Shown piece after piece: positions 1-8,128 of a DNA stretch of 18,528 nt; position 1 is the stretch's first letter, and the number at the start of each line of letters is the position of its first letter. Where the stretch lies: contig DATHJZ010000012.1 in NCBI GenBank assembly GCA_035286365.1, forward strand, positions 1 through 18,528, read 5' to 3'. This DNA comes from CADEED01 sp035286365 (GTDB lineage: Bacteria > Pseudomonadota > Gammaproteobacteria > Steroidobacterales > Steroidobacteraceae). The notes under the pieces were generated by a model. The model was not told where the DNA came from, searched no databases, and was given only the letters and a program-made list of their open reading frames with translations. The position numbers and the translations under genes were made by a program.

Positions 1-83
1 ATCCGAACGGCGAGGCCGACGTGAATCAATTCCACGCCGCGGGCGGTATGGCATTCGTGGTGCGCGAACTCATGAATGCCGGG

Positions 84-86
<3 letters not shown>
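1..86 (+). pseudogene. edd: inverted fragment of a second edd (6-phosphogluconate dehydratase), partial at both ends
   Basis: Read in the frame beginning at base 3, this stretch encodes PNGEADVNQFHAAGGMAFVV followed by RELMNAGL, the conserved mid-C-terminal part of 6-phosphogluconate dehydratase. The same peptide is encoded in the opposite orientation at about 168-253. Over 87 aligned bases there are 7 differences, and all fall at third codon positions without changing the amino acid. After the Leu codon at 84-86 the reading frame runs into antisense edd and ceases to resemble the enzyme. It is therefore a fragment of a diverged edd copy joined head-to-head with the main edd, not a working gene in this window. 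Whether it continues to the left cannot be seen. Confidence 0.8.
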
Positions 87-1274
<1,188 letters not shown>

Positions 1275-1276
1275 GC

Positions 1277-2737
1277 CTATTCATACCAGCTGTGACCGTG
1301 CCGCTCGGTCAGAGCGATCGCGGCCGTGGGCCCCCAGGTGCCGGCAGGATACGGCTTCACCATCTGGCGCGTCGAGCGCCAGCTCGACTGGATGCCGTCG
1401 ATCCAGCTCCAGGCCGCTTCCACTTCGTCGCGGCGCACGAACAGCGTGGTGTTGCCTTTCAGCGCGTCGAGCAGCAGGCGCTCGTAAGCGATGCGCGTAC
1501 GCCCGCCGCTCTCGTCTTTCGGCAGCGACAGCTCGAGCGGCACTTCCCGCAGGCGCACGCCTTCCAATCCAGGTTGTTTGCTCAGGATCTCGAGCGTCAC
1601 GCTCTCTTCGGGTTGCAGCTTGATGACGAGCCGGTTGGCCTGCAGATTGGGTTCGTCCGCCGCGAAGATGTTGTGCGGCACCGTCTTGAACTGGATCGCG
1701 ATGTCGGTACGGCGCGATTGCATGCGCTTGCCGGTGCGCAGGTAGAACGGCACGCCCGCCCAGCGCCAGTTGTCGATCTCGGCGCGGATGGCGACGAACG
1801 TCTCCGTGTCGCTGCCGCCCTTCGCCCCTTTTTCTTCGTTGTAGCCCGGCGCGGCGACGCCGCCCGCACTGCCCGCCGAGTACTGACCACGCACCGAGCT
1901 CGCAGCGACGTTCGCGGCAGTGATCGGGCGCAGGCTGCGAATGACTTTGGTCTTCTCGTTGCGCACCTCGTTCGGCTCGAACAGGTGCGGCGGCTCCATC
2001 GCGACGAGGGCGACCAACTGCAGCATGTGGTTCTGCACCATGTCGCGCAGCGCGCCGGATTCGTCGTAGTAACCCGTTCGGCCTTCGAGCCCGACGGTTT
2101 CAGCGACCGTAATTTGTACGTTATCGATCGACGAAGCGTTCCACAAAGGCTCGAACAGCGAGTTTGCGAAGCGCAGTGCGAGCAGGTTCTGCACCGCCTC
2201 CTTCCCGAGGTAGTGATCGATGCGGAAGATGCGGTCCTCGTGGAAAACCTGCCCCACGGCCTCGTTGATCTCGACGCTCGAGGCGTAGTCCTGCCCGATG
2301 GGCTTTTCCAACACGACGCGGCAGTGTTCGCAGGCGAGGTTCGCTGCGCTAAGACTCAGGCACGTCGGCCCGTAGAACTTGGGCGACGTCGCCATGAAAT
2401 AGAGAATGCGGTTGTTGCCCGCGAGCGCCTTCTGCAGTGCCTCCGTGCCCTTCGCGCTGCCATCAGCGGCTTCGAACGGCACGTACGTGATGCGCGTCAG
2501 CAAGTCCGAGATCGCGTCGTCCTTGAGGTATTCGGCGGGAACGTACTTGCGCAACGCGCCTTCGACGATCTTGCGGAATTCCTCATTGGGCATTGGATTG
2601 CGCGCGGACCCGACAAAGGTAAGCGTGGGAGGCACCAACCTCTCGCGGCACAGGTGATACAGCGACGGCCATATCATTCGTTGCGAGAGATCGCCGGTCG
2701 CTCCGAACAGGACGAATTTCGTGATTGAAGTTTTCAT
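1277..2737 (-). CDS. zwf: glucose-6-phosphate 1-dehydrogenase
   Basis: This cytoplasmic enzyme oxidises glucose-6-phosphate to 6-phosphogluconolactone with NAD(P)+ and is the entry step of the Entner-Doudoroff route. The 486-residue product is about the usual length (around 490). The N-terminal Rossmann motif FGATGDLS lies at residues 11-18, EKP at 144-146, and the substrate-binding/active-site signature RIDHYLGKE at 172-180 with His175. VRGQY and PGYNEEKG in the C-terminal domain are also typical. The ATG at 2737 overlaps the glk stop by 4 bases (ATGA), and the stop is 2 bases before edd, so the three genes form a tight operon. No 6-phosphogluconolactonase gene lies between zwf and edd, although pgl is often found there. 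Confidence 0.97.
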   Translation of the reverse strand: MKTSITKFVLFGATGDLSQRMIWPSLYHLCRERLVPPTLTFVGSARNPMPNEEFRKIVEGALRKYVPAEYLKDDAISDLLTRITYVPFEAADGSAKGTEALQKALAGNNRILYFMATSPKFYGPTCLSLSAANLACEHCRVVLEKPIGQDYASSVEINEAVGQVFHEDRIFRIDHYLGKEAVQNLLALRFANSLFEPLWNASSIDNVQITVAETVGLEGRTGYYDESGALRDMVQNHMLQLVALVAMEPPHLFEPNEVRNEKTKVIRSLRPITAANVAASSVRGQYSAGSAGGVAAPGYNEEKGAKGGSDTETFVAIRAEIDNWRWAGVPFYLRTGKRMQSRRTDIAIQFKTVPHNIFAADEPNLQANRLVIKLQPEESVTLEILSKQPGLEGVRLREVPLELSLPKDESGGRTRIAYERLLLDALKGNTTLFVRRDEVEAAWSWIDGIQSSWRSTRQMVKPYPAGTWGPTAAIALTERHGHSWYE

Positions 2738-3771
2738 GAGTTGAGCAGGCGCGCTGCGCCGAGCAGTTCTACATGCGGATGAGAGATGGTTTCGAGCGGA
2801 ATCTTGCGCATCGTGGGCGTGAAACGACCCTTGTATTCGAAGCCGGCACGCACGCGGCGCTCGAGCATCGCCCGGTCGAAGTGCCGCAGCATCGCCCCGG
2901 AAATGAGCACGCCCTGCCAGGCGCCAAGCGTGAGCGCGAGGTCGCCGGCGAATGCACCTAACAACTCGCAGAACAGGCCCACGGCTTCGACGCAGTTGGC
3001 GTCGCTGCCCGTGGCGGCGCGCGTCGTGACTTCAGCCGCCGACAATTCTGGCACGTTGAGGCCCTGAGCTTCGCACAGTGCCAGGTAGAGATTGGCGAGG
3101 CCGGCACCGCTCAACACCCGTTCGGCCGACACCCGGCCATATTTCTTGCGCAGCCAGCGTAATACTTCGATCGAGCGTTCGTTGGTTGGCGCGAAGGTGG
3201 CGTGACCGCCCTCGGTGGCGAGCACGGTGAATGCTCCGGCGTTCGCGATCACGCCGCCAACCCCGAGGCCTGTACCCACACCGAGGATGGCGCAGACACC
3301 TTGGACCAGCGGCAAACCCAGCCGCTGCGGTCCGATGGGCGTGAGATCCGCGCAACGCAGTGCACCAACGGCGTGGCCCACGGCTTCGAAATCGTTGATG
3401 ACGTGCAAGTCGTCGAAGCGCTGCGATTCGCTCAACGCGCGCGCGGAGAAAGACCAGGCGCTGTTGGTGAGCTGCACGCGATCCTGATCGACGCGGCCCG
3501 CAACGGCGACCGCCGCGCGATTCAAGCCCGCCGGGACACCGGGCGTGTCGCTGCGATAGTGCTGCGCGGCATCGGCGATGGATTGATGGGCGCGAACCGC
3601 GTAACGACGCACGCAGTGGACATTGACCGGTGTGCCTGCAGGGCCGCCGACCGCGATACCGAAGCGGATGTGCGTTCCGCCGACGTCCGCCACCAGGCCA
3701 AGGACCGCCGAGCGGTCGAAATTCTCACGATCTGAATCTGCGCCACTGGGAAGCGTCGTATTTCCTGTCAC
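2734..3771 (-). CDS. glk: glucokinase (Glk family)
   Basis: This enzyme phosphorylates glucose to glucose-6-phosphate with ATP in the cytoplasm and supplies Zwf, encoded next. The product has the E. coli-type glucokinase motifs: ADVGGTHIRFG near the N-terminus, AVAGRV, NDFEAVG, GVGTGLGVGG, ATEGGHATFAP and ERVLSGAGL. I chose the GTG at 3771 because a GGAG (3782-3779) sits 7 bases upstream. The GTG at 3774 is an alternative. The longest frame begins at a TTG at 3825, but that codon lies inside a predicted operator and would add an unconserved leader. With the chosen start the protein is 345 residues, with about 25 residues before the core compared with typical enzymes. It is first in the glk-zwf-edd operon and divergent from a LacI-family regulator. 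Confidence 0.93.
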   Translation of the reverse strand: MTGNTTLPSGADSDRENFDRSAVLGLVADVGGTHIRFGIAVGGPAGTPVNVHCVRRYAVRAHQSIADAAQHYRSDTPGVPAGLNRAAVAVAGRVDQDRVQLTNSAWSFSARALSESQRFDDLHVINDFEAVGHAVGALRCADLTPIGPQRLGLPLVQGVCAILGVGTGLGVGGVIANAGAFTVLATEGGHATFAPTNERSIEVLRWLRKKYGRVSAERVLSGAGLANLYLALCEAQGLNVPELSAAEVTTRAATGSDANCVEAVGLFCELLGAFAGDLALTLGAWQGVLISGAMLRHFDRAMLERRVRAGFEYKGRFTPTMRKIPLETISHPHVELLGAARLLNS

Positions 3772-3810
3772 CACATCGCTCCGAAAAGGCTGCAAAGATT
3801 GCGCCACCAA

Positions 3811-3824
3811 AGACAACGCTGTCA
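3811..3824. promoter_or_regulatory. putative LacI-family operator O2, near glk
   Basis: AGACAACGCTGTCA matches the perfect palindrome at 3898-3911 at 12 of 14 bases. It lies downstream of the likely glk -10 element and upstream of the preferred glk start, where a bound repressor would block the polymerase. The centre-to-centre distance to the other site is 87 bases. Assignment to the adjacent LacI-family protein is inference. Confidence 0.6.
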
Positions 3825-3840
3825 ACCGACGAGACAGCGG

Positions 3841-3846
3841 ATTCTA
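3841..3846 (-). promoter_or_regulatory. putative -10 element of the glk-zwf-edd promoter
   Basis: On the minus strand TAGAAT matches the TATAAT consensus at 5 of 6 bases. The best -35 candidate (TCCACA, 3870-3865, 18-base spacer) is weak, which would fit a promoter needing activation. This would place the transcript start near 3834, just before operator O2. Confidence 0.35.
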
Positions 3847-3896
3847 TCGAGTAATTAACCTAACTGTGGAACGGGCTTTGCACACATTTTGCTGGT

Positions 3897-3925
3897 TTGA
3901 CAGCGCTGTCAGACAACAGGACAAT
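3897..3925 (+). promoter_or_regulatory. putative promoter of the lacI-family gene
   Basis: TTGACA (3897-3902) is a perfect -35 hexamer. It is followed by a 17-base spacer and GACAAT (3920-3925), which matches the -10 consensus at 4 of 6 positions. The start of transcription would be near 3932, only about 5 bases before the ATG, so the mRNA would be almost leaderless. This agrees with the lack of a well-placed Shine-Dalgarno sequence. The operator at 3898-3911 overlaps the -35, implying autorepression. Confidence 0.5.
3898..3911. promoter_or_regulatory. putative LacI-family operator O1 (perfect 14-bp palindrome)
   Basis: TGACAGCGCTGTCA is its own reverse complement and has the centre-GC form typical of LacI-family binding sites. 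It overlaps the -35 hexamer of the lacI-family promoter in the glk/lacI intergenic region, and a 12/14 match lies at 3811-3824. The binding protein is inferred from position, not shown. Confidence 0.7.
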
Positions 3926-3936
3926 TCCTTCCCGCT

Positions 3937-4953
3937 ATGAGCCGCATAACCATTCACGATGTCTCGAAGGCCGCCGGGGTCTCGATCAAGACTGTCTCGC
4001 GCGTGCTCAACAGCGAGCCGAATGTGCGCAGCGAGACACGCGCGCGCGTTCTCAAACTAGTCGAGGAACTCAACTATCACCCGAGCCTGTCCGCGCGCAG
4101 CCTCGCGGGCCGCAGCTCCAATCTCATCGGCCTCATCTACCAGAACCCGAGCGCTAACTACGTCGTCGATTTGCAGAAAGGCGCCCTCGAGCGCTGCCAC
4201 ACGCGCGGATACCGCTTGCTGGTGCATCCCTGCGAAGGCACGGATGTCTCGAGCGTGCGCGATCTAGCGGGGCTCGTGCTCGAATCGCACCTCGATGGCG
4301 TGATACTCGCGCCGCCGCTATCGGATTCGACCGAAGTGCTGGCCGAGCTGCAAAAGCATCGCATCCGCTTCGTGCGCATCGCGCCCACCGTCGATCTCGA
4401 CGCGTATTCATGTGTGTTCATGAACGACGTCGCCGCCGCGCGCGAGATGACCGAATACCTCATCGCGCTCGGCCACGAACGCATTGGCTTCATCAATGGC
4501 CCGTCGGGACATCCGGTGACCGAGCAGCGTTACCTGGGTTACACGCTGGCGCTGCGTTCGCATGGGCTCGATGTCGATCCGCAGCTGGTCGATCGTGGCG
4601 AGTTCACGTTTGACTCAGGGTTGGCCGCCGCGCGGCGCCTGTTGTCTCGCGCGACAAGGCCGACCGCCGTGTTCGCCAGCAACGACGACATGGCCGCCGG
4701 TACCATCATGGCGGCACACGAAATGGGGCTGTCGATTCCGAATCGGCTGTCGGTCGCGGGCTTCGACGACAGCTATGTCGCGCAGGTCATCTGGCCGCGC
4801 CTGACGACCGTGCATCAGCCCACGTACGAGATGGCGCACCAGGCCGCGGACATGCTGTTCCGCTCGTTAGGGGACGAAGCGCCGCCGAAGAGCGTCGAGA
4901 TCCCCTATCGCATGGTGTGTCGCGAATCGACCGGGCCCCGTCCGGCGAACTAG
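3937..4953 (+). CDS. LacI-family transcriptional regulator
   Basis: This is a 338-residue cytoplasmic DNA-binding regulator. Residues 4-58 form the LacI helix-turn-helix and hinge helix (ITIHDVSKAAGVSIKTVSRV, then NYHPSLSARSLAG). The rest is a periplasmic-binding-protein-like effector domain with DGVILAPP, FMNDVAAAREMTEYL, GFINGP, FASNDDMAAG and VAGFDDSYVA. It is divergent from glk and flanked by two related palindromes, so it most likely represses itself and glk-zwf-edd and responds to a sugar or sugar phosphate. The effector cannot be deduced. The ATG at 3937 starts the conserved domain directly; the nearest purine-rich stretch (CAGG, about 16 bases upstream) is too far to be a normal ribosome-binding site. 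Confidence 0.93.
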   Translation: MSRITIHDVSKAAGVSIKTVSRVLNSEPNVRSETRARVLKLVEELNYHPSLSARSLAGRSSNLIGLIYQNPSANYVVDLQKGALERCHTRGYRLLVHPCEGTDVSSVRDLAGLVLESHLDGVILAPPLSDSTEVLAELQKHRIRFVRIAPTVDLDAYSCVFMNDVAAAREMTEYLIALGHERIGFINGPSGHPVTEQRYLGYTLALRSHGLDVDPQLVDRGEFTFDSGLAAARRLLSRATRPTAVFASNDDMAAGTIMAAHEMGLSIPNRLSVAGFDDSYVAQVIWPRLTTVHQPTYEMAHQAADMLFRSLGDEAPPKSVEIPYRMVCRESTGPRPAN

Positions 4954-4963
4954 AACCAGCGCT

Positions 4964-4985
4964 CCCCGGGTAGCAAGGGGTTTTT
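4964..4985 (+). terminator. weak candidate terminator between convergent genes
   Basis: A 4-bp CCCC (4964-4967) / GGGG (4977-4980) stem with a 9-base loop is followed by five T residues (4981-4985). It lies in the 30-base gap between the converging lacI-family gene and the first halogenase-like gene, and its T tract overlaps the latter's stop codon. The stem is short, so this is only a candidate. Confidence 0.3.
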
Positions 4986-6513
4986 AGTTAGGTGATGGCC
5001 CGTCGGTGGCTGAGCAGTGCTGCGCGACGTAGTCCGCATGCACGGGCGCCGCACGTACACCGGCCGCAATCGCCTGGCGCAACCGCCGCAGCTGATTCCT
5101 CAATTCATCCAGACCCGGATCATCAACGCGCGGATCGTGCCTCGCGGGGACCATGCCGAACCCCAGGAACATCGTCACCCAGCTCGCCTCTTCGAACGAC
5201 TCCTCGGCATAAGCGACGACGTGACCTCGACTGCGGAAGAGATCGATCTTGTGCTGCAACGTGTCGGGTACCGACATTGCGCGCGTCATGCGCCATAGCT
5301 GCGAGTCGACGCGCGCGCTGCCCTTGTAGTGCAGGACGATGAAATCCCGGATTCGCTCATATTCTTCGCGCATCACGCGGTTGGCTTCGCCGATGTCCGC
5401 GGCGAAAAAATCGCGGTCGGGAAAGAACGCCAGCAGCTTGGCTATCCCGGATTGGATCAACGCGATACTGGTGGATTCCAGCGGCTCTATGAACCCGCTG
5501 GCAAGGCCGATGGCGACGCAATTGCGGCTCCAGAAGGCCTTGCGACGCCCGGTCGTGAAGCGCAGCAGATTCGGTTCGGCCAGCGCCGCGCCATCGAGAT
5601 TCGCGCGCAGCGCGGCCACGGCGCGATCATCGCTGATGAAATTGCTGCAGTAGACGTAACCATTGCCGGTGCGGTGTTGCAGTGGGATGCGCCAGCGCCA
5701 ACCTGCCTCGAGCGCGCTGGCGCGTGTGTAAGGCGTGAGCGCGCCGGCTCTGGCGCAAGGCATCGCCACAGCGCGATCGCAGGGCAGCCAGTGCGTCCAG
5801 TCTTCGTAGCCGGTGGCGAGTGCGCTCTCGATCAACAGCCCGCGAAATCCCGAACAGTCAACGAACAGGTCACCGACTACGAGCTCGCCGCCGTCGAGCG
5901 CGATGGCTTCGATGAAGCCGTCTGTGCCGCGCAGCCGCACGTCGAGCACGCGTGCGTCGATACGGCGCACGCCCCGCGCCAGGGCATAGTCGCGCAGGTA
6001 GCGCGCATAGAGCGCGGCATCGAAGTGATAGGCATACGCGAAGTTGGCGAATGGAGCGACCGCGCGCTGCGCGGGCTGCGCGAAGCGGTTTTCAGCGGCC
6101 ATGACGGCCGGAAGTGAGTATTCGCCGATTTCTGTCTGGTCACCGGCCTCGCGTAAGCGCCGCCACGCATGATGGAACGACGCGCCCTGCACTTTCACGC
6201 CATACGGCGCGAACGGGTGGAAAAAGGTCTGGCGGCACCGATGCCAGTCGACGAATTCGATGCCGAGCTTGAACGTCGCCTGGGTCTTGCGAATGAAGTC
6301 GATCTCGTCGATGCCGAGACCGGCATTGAAAGCACGGATGGTCGGCAACGTGGCCTCCCCGACGCCCACCGTTCCGATGTCGGTCGACTCGACCAGCGTG
6401 ATGCGCTTGTGCGGCTGTTGGCGCCAGAAATGCGCGAGCGCCGCGGCGGTCATCCAGCCCGCGGTGCCGCCGCCGACGATCACCACCTGTTCGACCGGCG
6501 GCGCGCCGCTCAC
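4984..6513 (-). CDS. tryptophan-halogenase-family FAD-dependent protein (copy 1)
   Basis: This is a 509-residue flavoprotein of the tryptophan 7-halogenase family, which uses reduced FAD, O2 and halide to halogenate aromatic substrates. The FAD site is VVIVGGGTAGW (residues 10-20). The family residues are present: catalytic Lys82 in TFKLGIEF, the WRWRIP motif at 272-277, and Glu346 in EPLEST. The residue after EST is Ser349, where the known halide-site segment has Gly. The GTG start at 6513 overlaps the upstream stop by 4 bases (GTGA). It begins right before the FAD fold, whereas the in-frame ATG at 6630 would add an unrelated Arg/His-rich leader lying within the upstream gene. It is a close tandem paralogue of the preceding gene, last in the receptor operon. 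Its substrate is unknown; a sugar-locus role is inferred only from position. Confidence 0.9.
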   Translation of the reverse strand: MSGAPPVEQVVIVGGGTAGWMTAAALAHFWRQQPHKRITLVESTDIGTVGVGEATLPTIRAFNAGLGIDEIDFIRKTQATFKLGIEFVDWHRCRQTFFHPFAPYGVKVQGASFHHAWRRLREAGDQTEIGEYSLPAVMAAENRFAQPAQRAVAPFANFAYAYHFDAALYARYLRDYALARGVRRIDARVLDVRLRGTDGFIEAIALDGGELVVGDLFVDCSGFRGLLIESALATGYEDWTHWLPCDRAVAMPCARAGALTPYTRASALEAGWRWRIPLQHRTGNGYVYCSNFISDDRAVAALRANLDGAALAEPNLLRFTTGRRKAFWSRNCVAIGLASGFIEPLESTSIALIQSGIAKLLAFFPDRDFFAADIGEANRVMREEYERIRDFIVLHYKGSARVDSQLWRMTRAMSVPDTLQHKIDLFRSRGHVVAYAEESFEEASWVTMFLGFGMVPARHDPRVDDPGLDELRNQLRRLRQAIAAGVRAAPVHADYVAQHCSATDGPSPN

Positions 6514-8048
6514 GAGGTGCGTTGCGCGCGCAGTGGAACGTCCGCCGGCGCAACGCAATGGCGCGTGATAAATTCCGCGTGCGTAGGCGTCTGCCCGGCG
6601 ATGCGCGCGATGTTCTCGCGCATGCGGCATAACTGTTCGCGCAGTTCATCCGCGCTGAAGCAGTCGGCGAGCGGATCGTAGTCCTGTGGTAGATAGTTGA
6701 AACCGGTGTATAGCGCGAGCCAGCTCGGATCGTGGAAGGTCTCCCACTCGTAGCGCACCAGGACGCCGCGCGCCTTGAACAGGCGCAGCTTGTGGTCGAG
6801 CGGTTCGGGCACGGACATCGCGCGACACTCGCGCCACAGCGGCGCATCGTCACGCGACGTGGCCTTATAGTGGAATACCAGGAAGTCGCGCAGCCGTTCG
6901 TATTCGAGGCGGCTGGTGCGGTTGTACTCCGCGGCGAGCACCGGATCGAATCTCGTATCGGGGAACAGCCGGCGCAGCTTTTCGATACCGGTCTCGATCA
7001 GCTGGATGCCGGTCGATTCCAGTGGCTCGAGAAATCCGGCCGCCAGGCCCAGGGCCACGCAGTTACGATTCCAGAACTGCCGGCGATGGCCGGTAACGAA
7101 CCGCAGAAAGTTGGGGTCGGCGAGGCGCTCGCCTTCGAGATTGGCGATGAGAACCGCGGCGGCCTCGTCGTCGCCCAGGTGCCGGCTGCAGTAGACGTAG
7201 CCGTTGCCAATCCGGTGCTGAAGCGGGATTCGCCATTGCCATCCGGCCGCGCGGGCGGTGGCGCGCGTGTAAGGAGTCAACGCGCCGGCGGATGCGCACG
7301 GAATCGCCACGGCGCGATCGCAGGGCAGCCAGCGGCTCCAGTCCTCGTACCCGCTCGCGAGCGCGCCCTCTATCAGCAGGCCGCGAAAGCCGGTGCAGTC
7401 GATGAACAGGTCGCCCGCCACGCGCGTGCCGCCCTCGAGCGTGACCGATTCGATGAAGCCATCATCGGTGCGCAGATTCACGTCGACGACGCGCGCATCG
7501 ATGCGCCTGACGCCGCGCTCGAGTGCATAGTCGCGCAGCAGCCGGGCGAACAACCCCGCATCGAAGTGCACCGCCCAGTCGAAAACCGAGAGGCCCGAGG
7601 TCGGATTCGGATGCGGCCGCGTGAAGCGATTCTGGCGGCATAGTTCGATGGCCAGCGAATATGCTGCGAAAGGAGTGGGATCGCCCGACTTTCGCAGCCG
7701 GAGCCAGTACTGATGAAAGGCCACGTCGCGCGCCGGAGTACCGAATACGCCGAATGGATGAACGAACGACTCGCCTGCTCTCGACCAGTCCCTGAACTCG
7801 ATGCCGAGCTTGCAGGTTCCCTGCGTCGCTCGCATGACTTCGAAATCATCCAGGCCGAGAGAGCGGAAGAAGTCGCGGATGGCGGGCACCGTGGCTTCTC
7901 CCACGCCAACGGTGCCGATCTCGGAGGACTCGACCATCGTGATGTCGACGCCGTTGTTCGCAAAGTAGTGCGCGAAGCTCGCGGCGGCCATCCATCCGGC
8001 CGTGCCGCCGCCGACGATCACGAGTTTGCGTATGCGATGGTCGGTCAT
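6510..8048 (-). CDS. tryptophan-halogenase-family FAD-dependent protein (copy 2)
   Basis: This 512-residue member of the flavin-dependent halogenase family has the dinucleotide-binding motif LVIVGGGTAGW (residues 9-19) and GTVGVGEATVP (45-55). It keeps the hallmark Lys80 (TCKLGIEF), WQWRIP (270-275) and the Glu344-Ser345-Thr346-Gly347 segment in EPLESTG. These correspond to Lys79 and Glu346 of PrnA, so this copy has an intact halogenase signature. The ATG at 8048 directly precedes the FAD motif, with no strong Shine-Dalgarno sequence. It lies 80 bases downstream of the TonB-dependent receptor gene, with a long hairpin between them, and overlaps copy 1 by 4 bases. Halogenase-like genes beside TonB receptors recur in Xanthomonas- and Caulobacter-type bacteria, but their role there is unsettled. 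Confidence 0.92.
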   Translation of the reverse strand: MTDHRIRKLVIVGGGTAGWMAAASFAHYFANNGVDITMVESSEIGTVGVGEATVPAIRDFFRSLGLDDFEVMRATQGTCKLGIEFRDWSRAGESFVHPFGVFGTPARDVAFHQYWLRLRKSGDPTPFAAYSLAIELCRQNRFTRPHPNPTSGLSVFDWAVHFDAGLFARLLRDYALERGVRRIDARVVDVNLRTDDGFIESVTLEGGTRVAGDLFIDCTGFRGLLIEGALASGYEDWSRWLPCDRAVAIPCASAGALTPYTRATARAAGWQWRIPLQHRIGNGYVYCSRHLGDDEAAAVLIANLEGERLADPNFLRFVTGHRRQFWNRNCVALGLAAGFLEPLESTGIQLIETGIEKLRRLFPDTRFDPVLAAEYNRTSRLEYERLRDFLVFHYKATSRDDAPLWRECRAMSVPEPLDHKLRLFKARGVLVRYEWETFHDPSWLALYTGFNYLPQDYDPLADCFSADELREQLCRMRENIARIAGQTPTHAEFITRHCVAPADVPLRAQRTS

Positions 8049-8069
8049 GTTGCGATCAGACAGGAAAAC

Positions 8070-8103
8070 ATGCCGCGGGAAGAAAATATTCTTCCCGCGG
8101 CAT
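8070..8103. repeat. 15-bp perfect intercistronic hairpin between the receptor and halogenase genes
   Basis: ATGCCGCGGGAAGAA (8070-8084) is exactly complementary to 8089-8103, with a 4-base AATA loop. It lies in the 80-base gap between the TonB-receptor stop (8129) and the halogenase start (8048). In transcript direction it is followed by GTTTTCC, which is only a poor U-tract. A partial terminator, or a 3' stabilising structure giving more receptor mRNA than halogenase mRNA, is the likely role. Confidence 0.85.
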
Positions 8104-8128
8104 CAGCGCCAGCAGTACTTGGGGGAAC

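Noticed and set aside
1292..2728. Plus-strand open frame of 478 codons opposite zwf
   Set aside because: The opposite strand encodes an unmistakable glucose-6-phosphate dehydrogenase; this frame has no protein-like features.
3772..3825. glk start at the TTG at 3825
   Set aside because: That codon overlaps the predicted operator O2, and the extra residues are not conserved; a GTG at 3771 has GGAG at proper spacing.
6514..6630. Upstream extension of halogenase copy 1 to an ATG at 6630
   Set aside because: The added 39 residues are Arg/His-rich, lie inside the upstream gene and precede the FAD motif unnaturally. The GTG with GTGA overlap is better.
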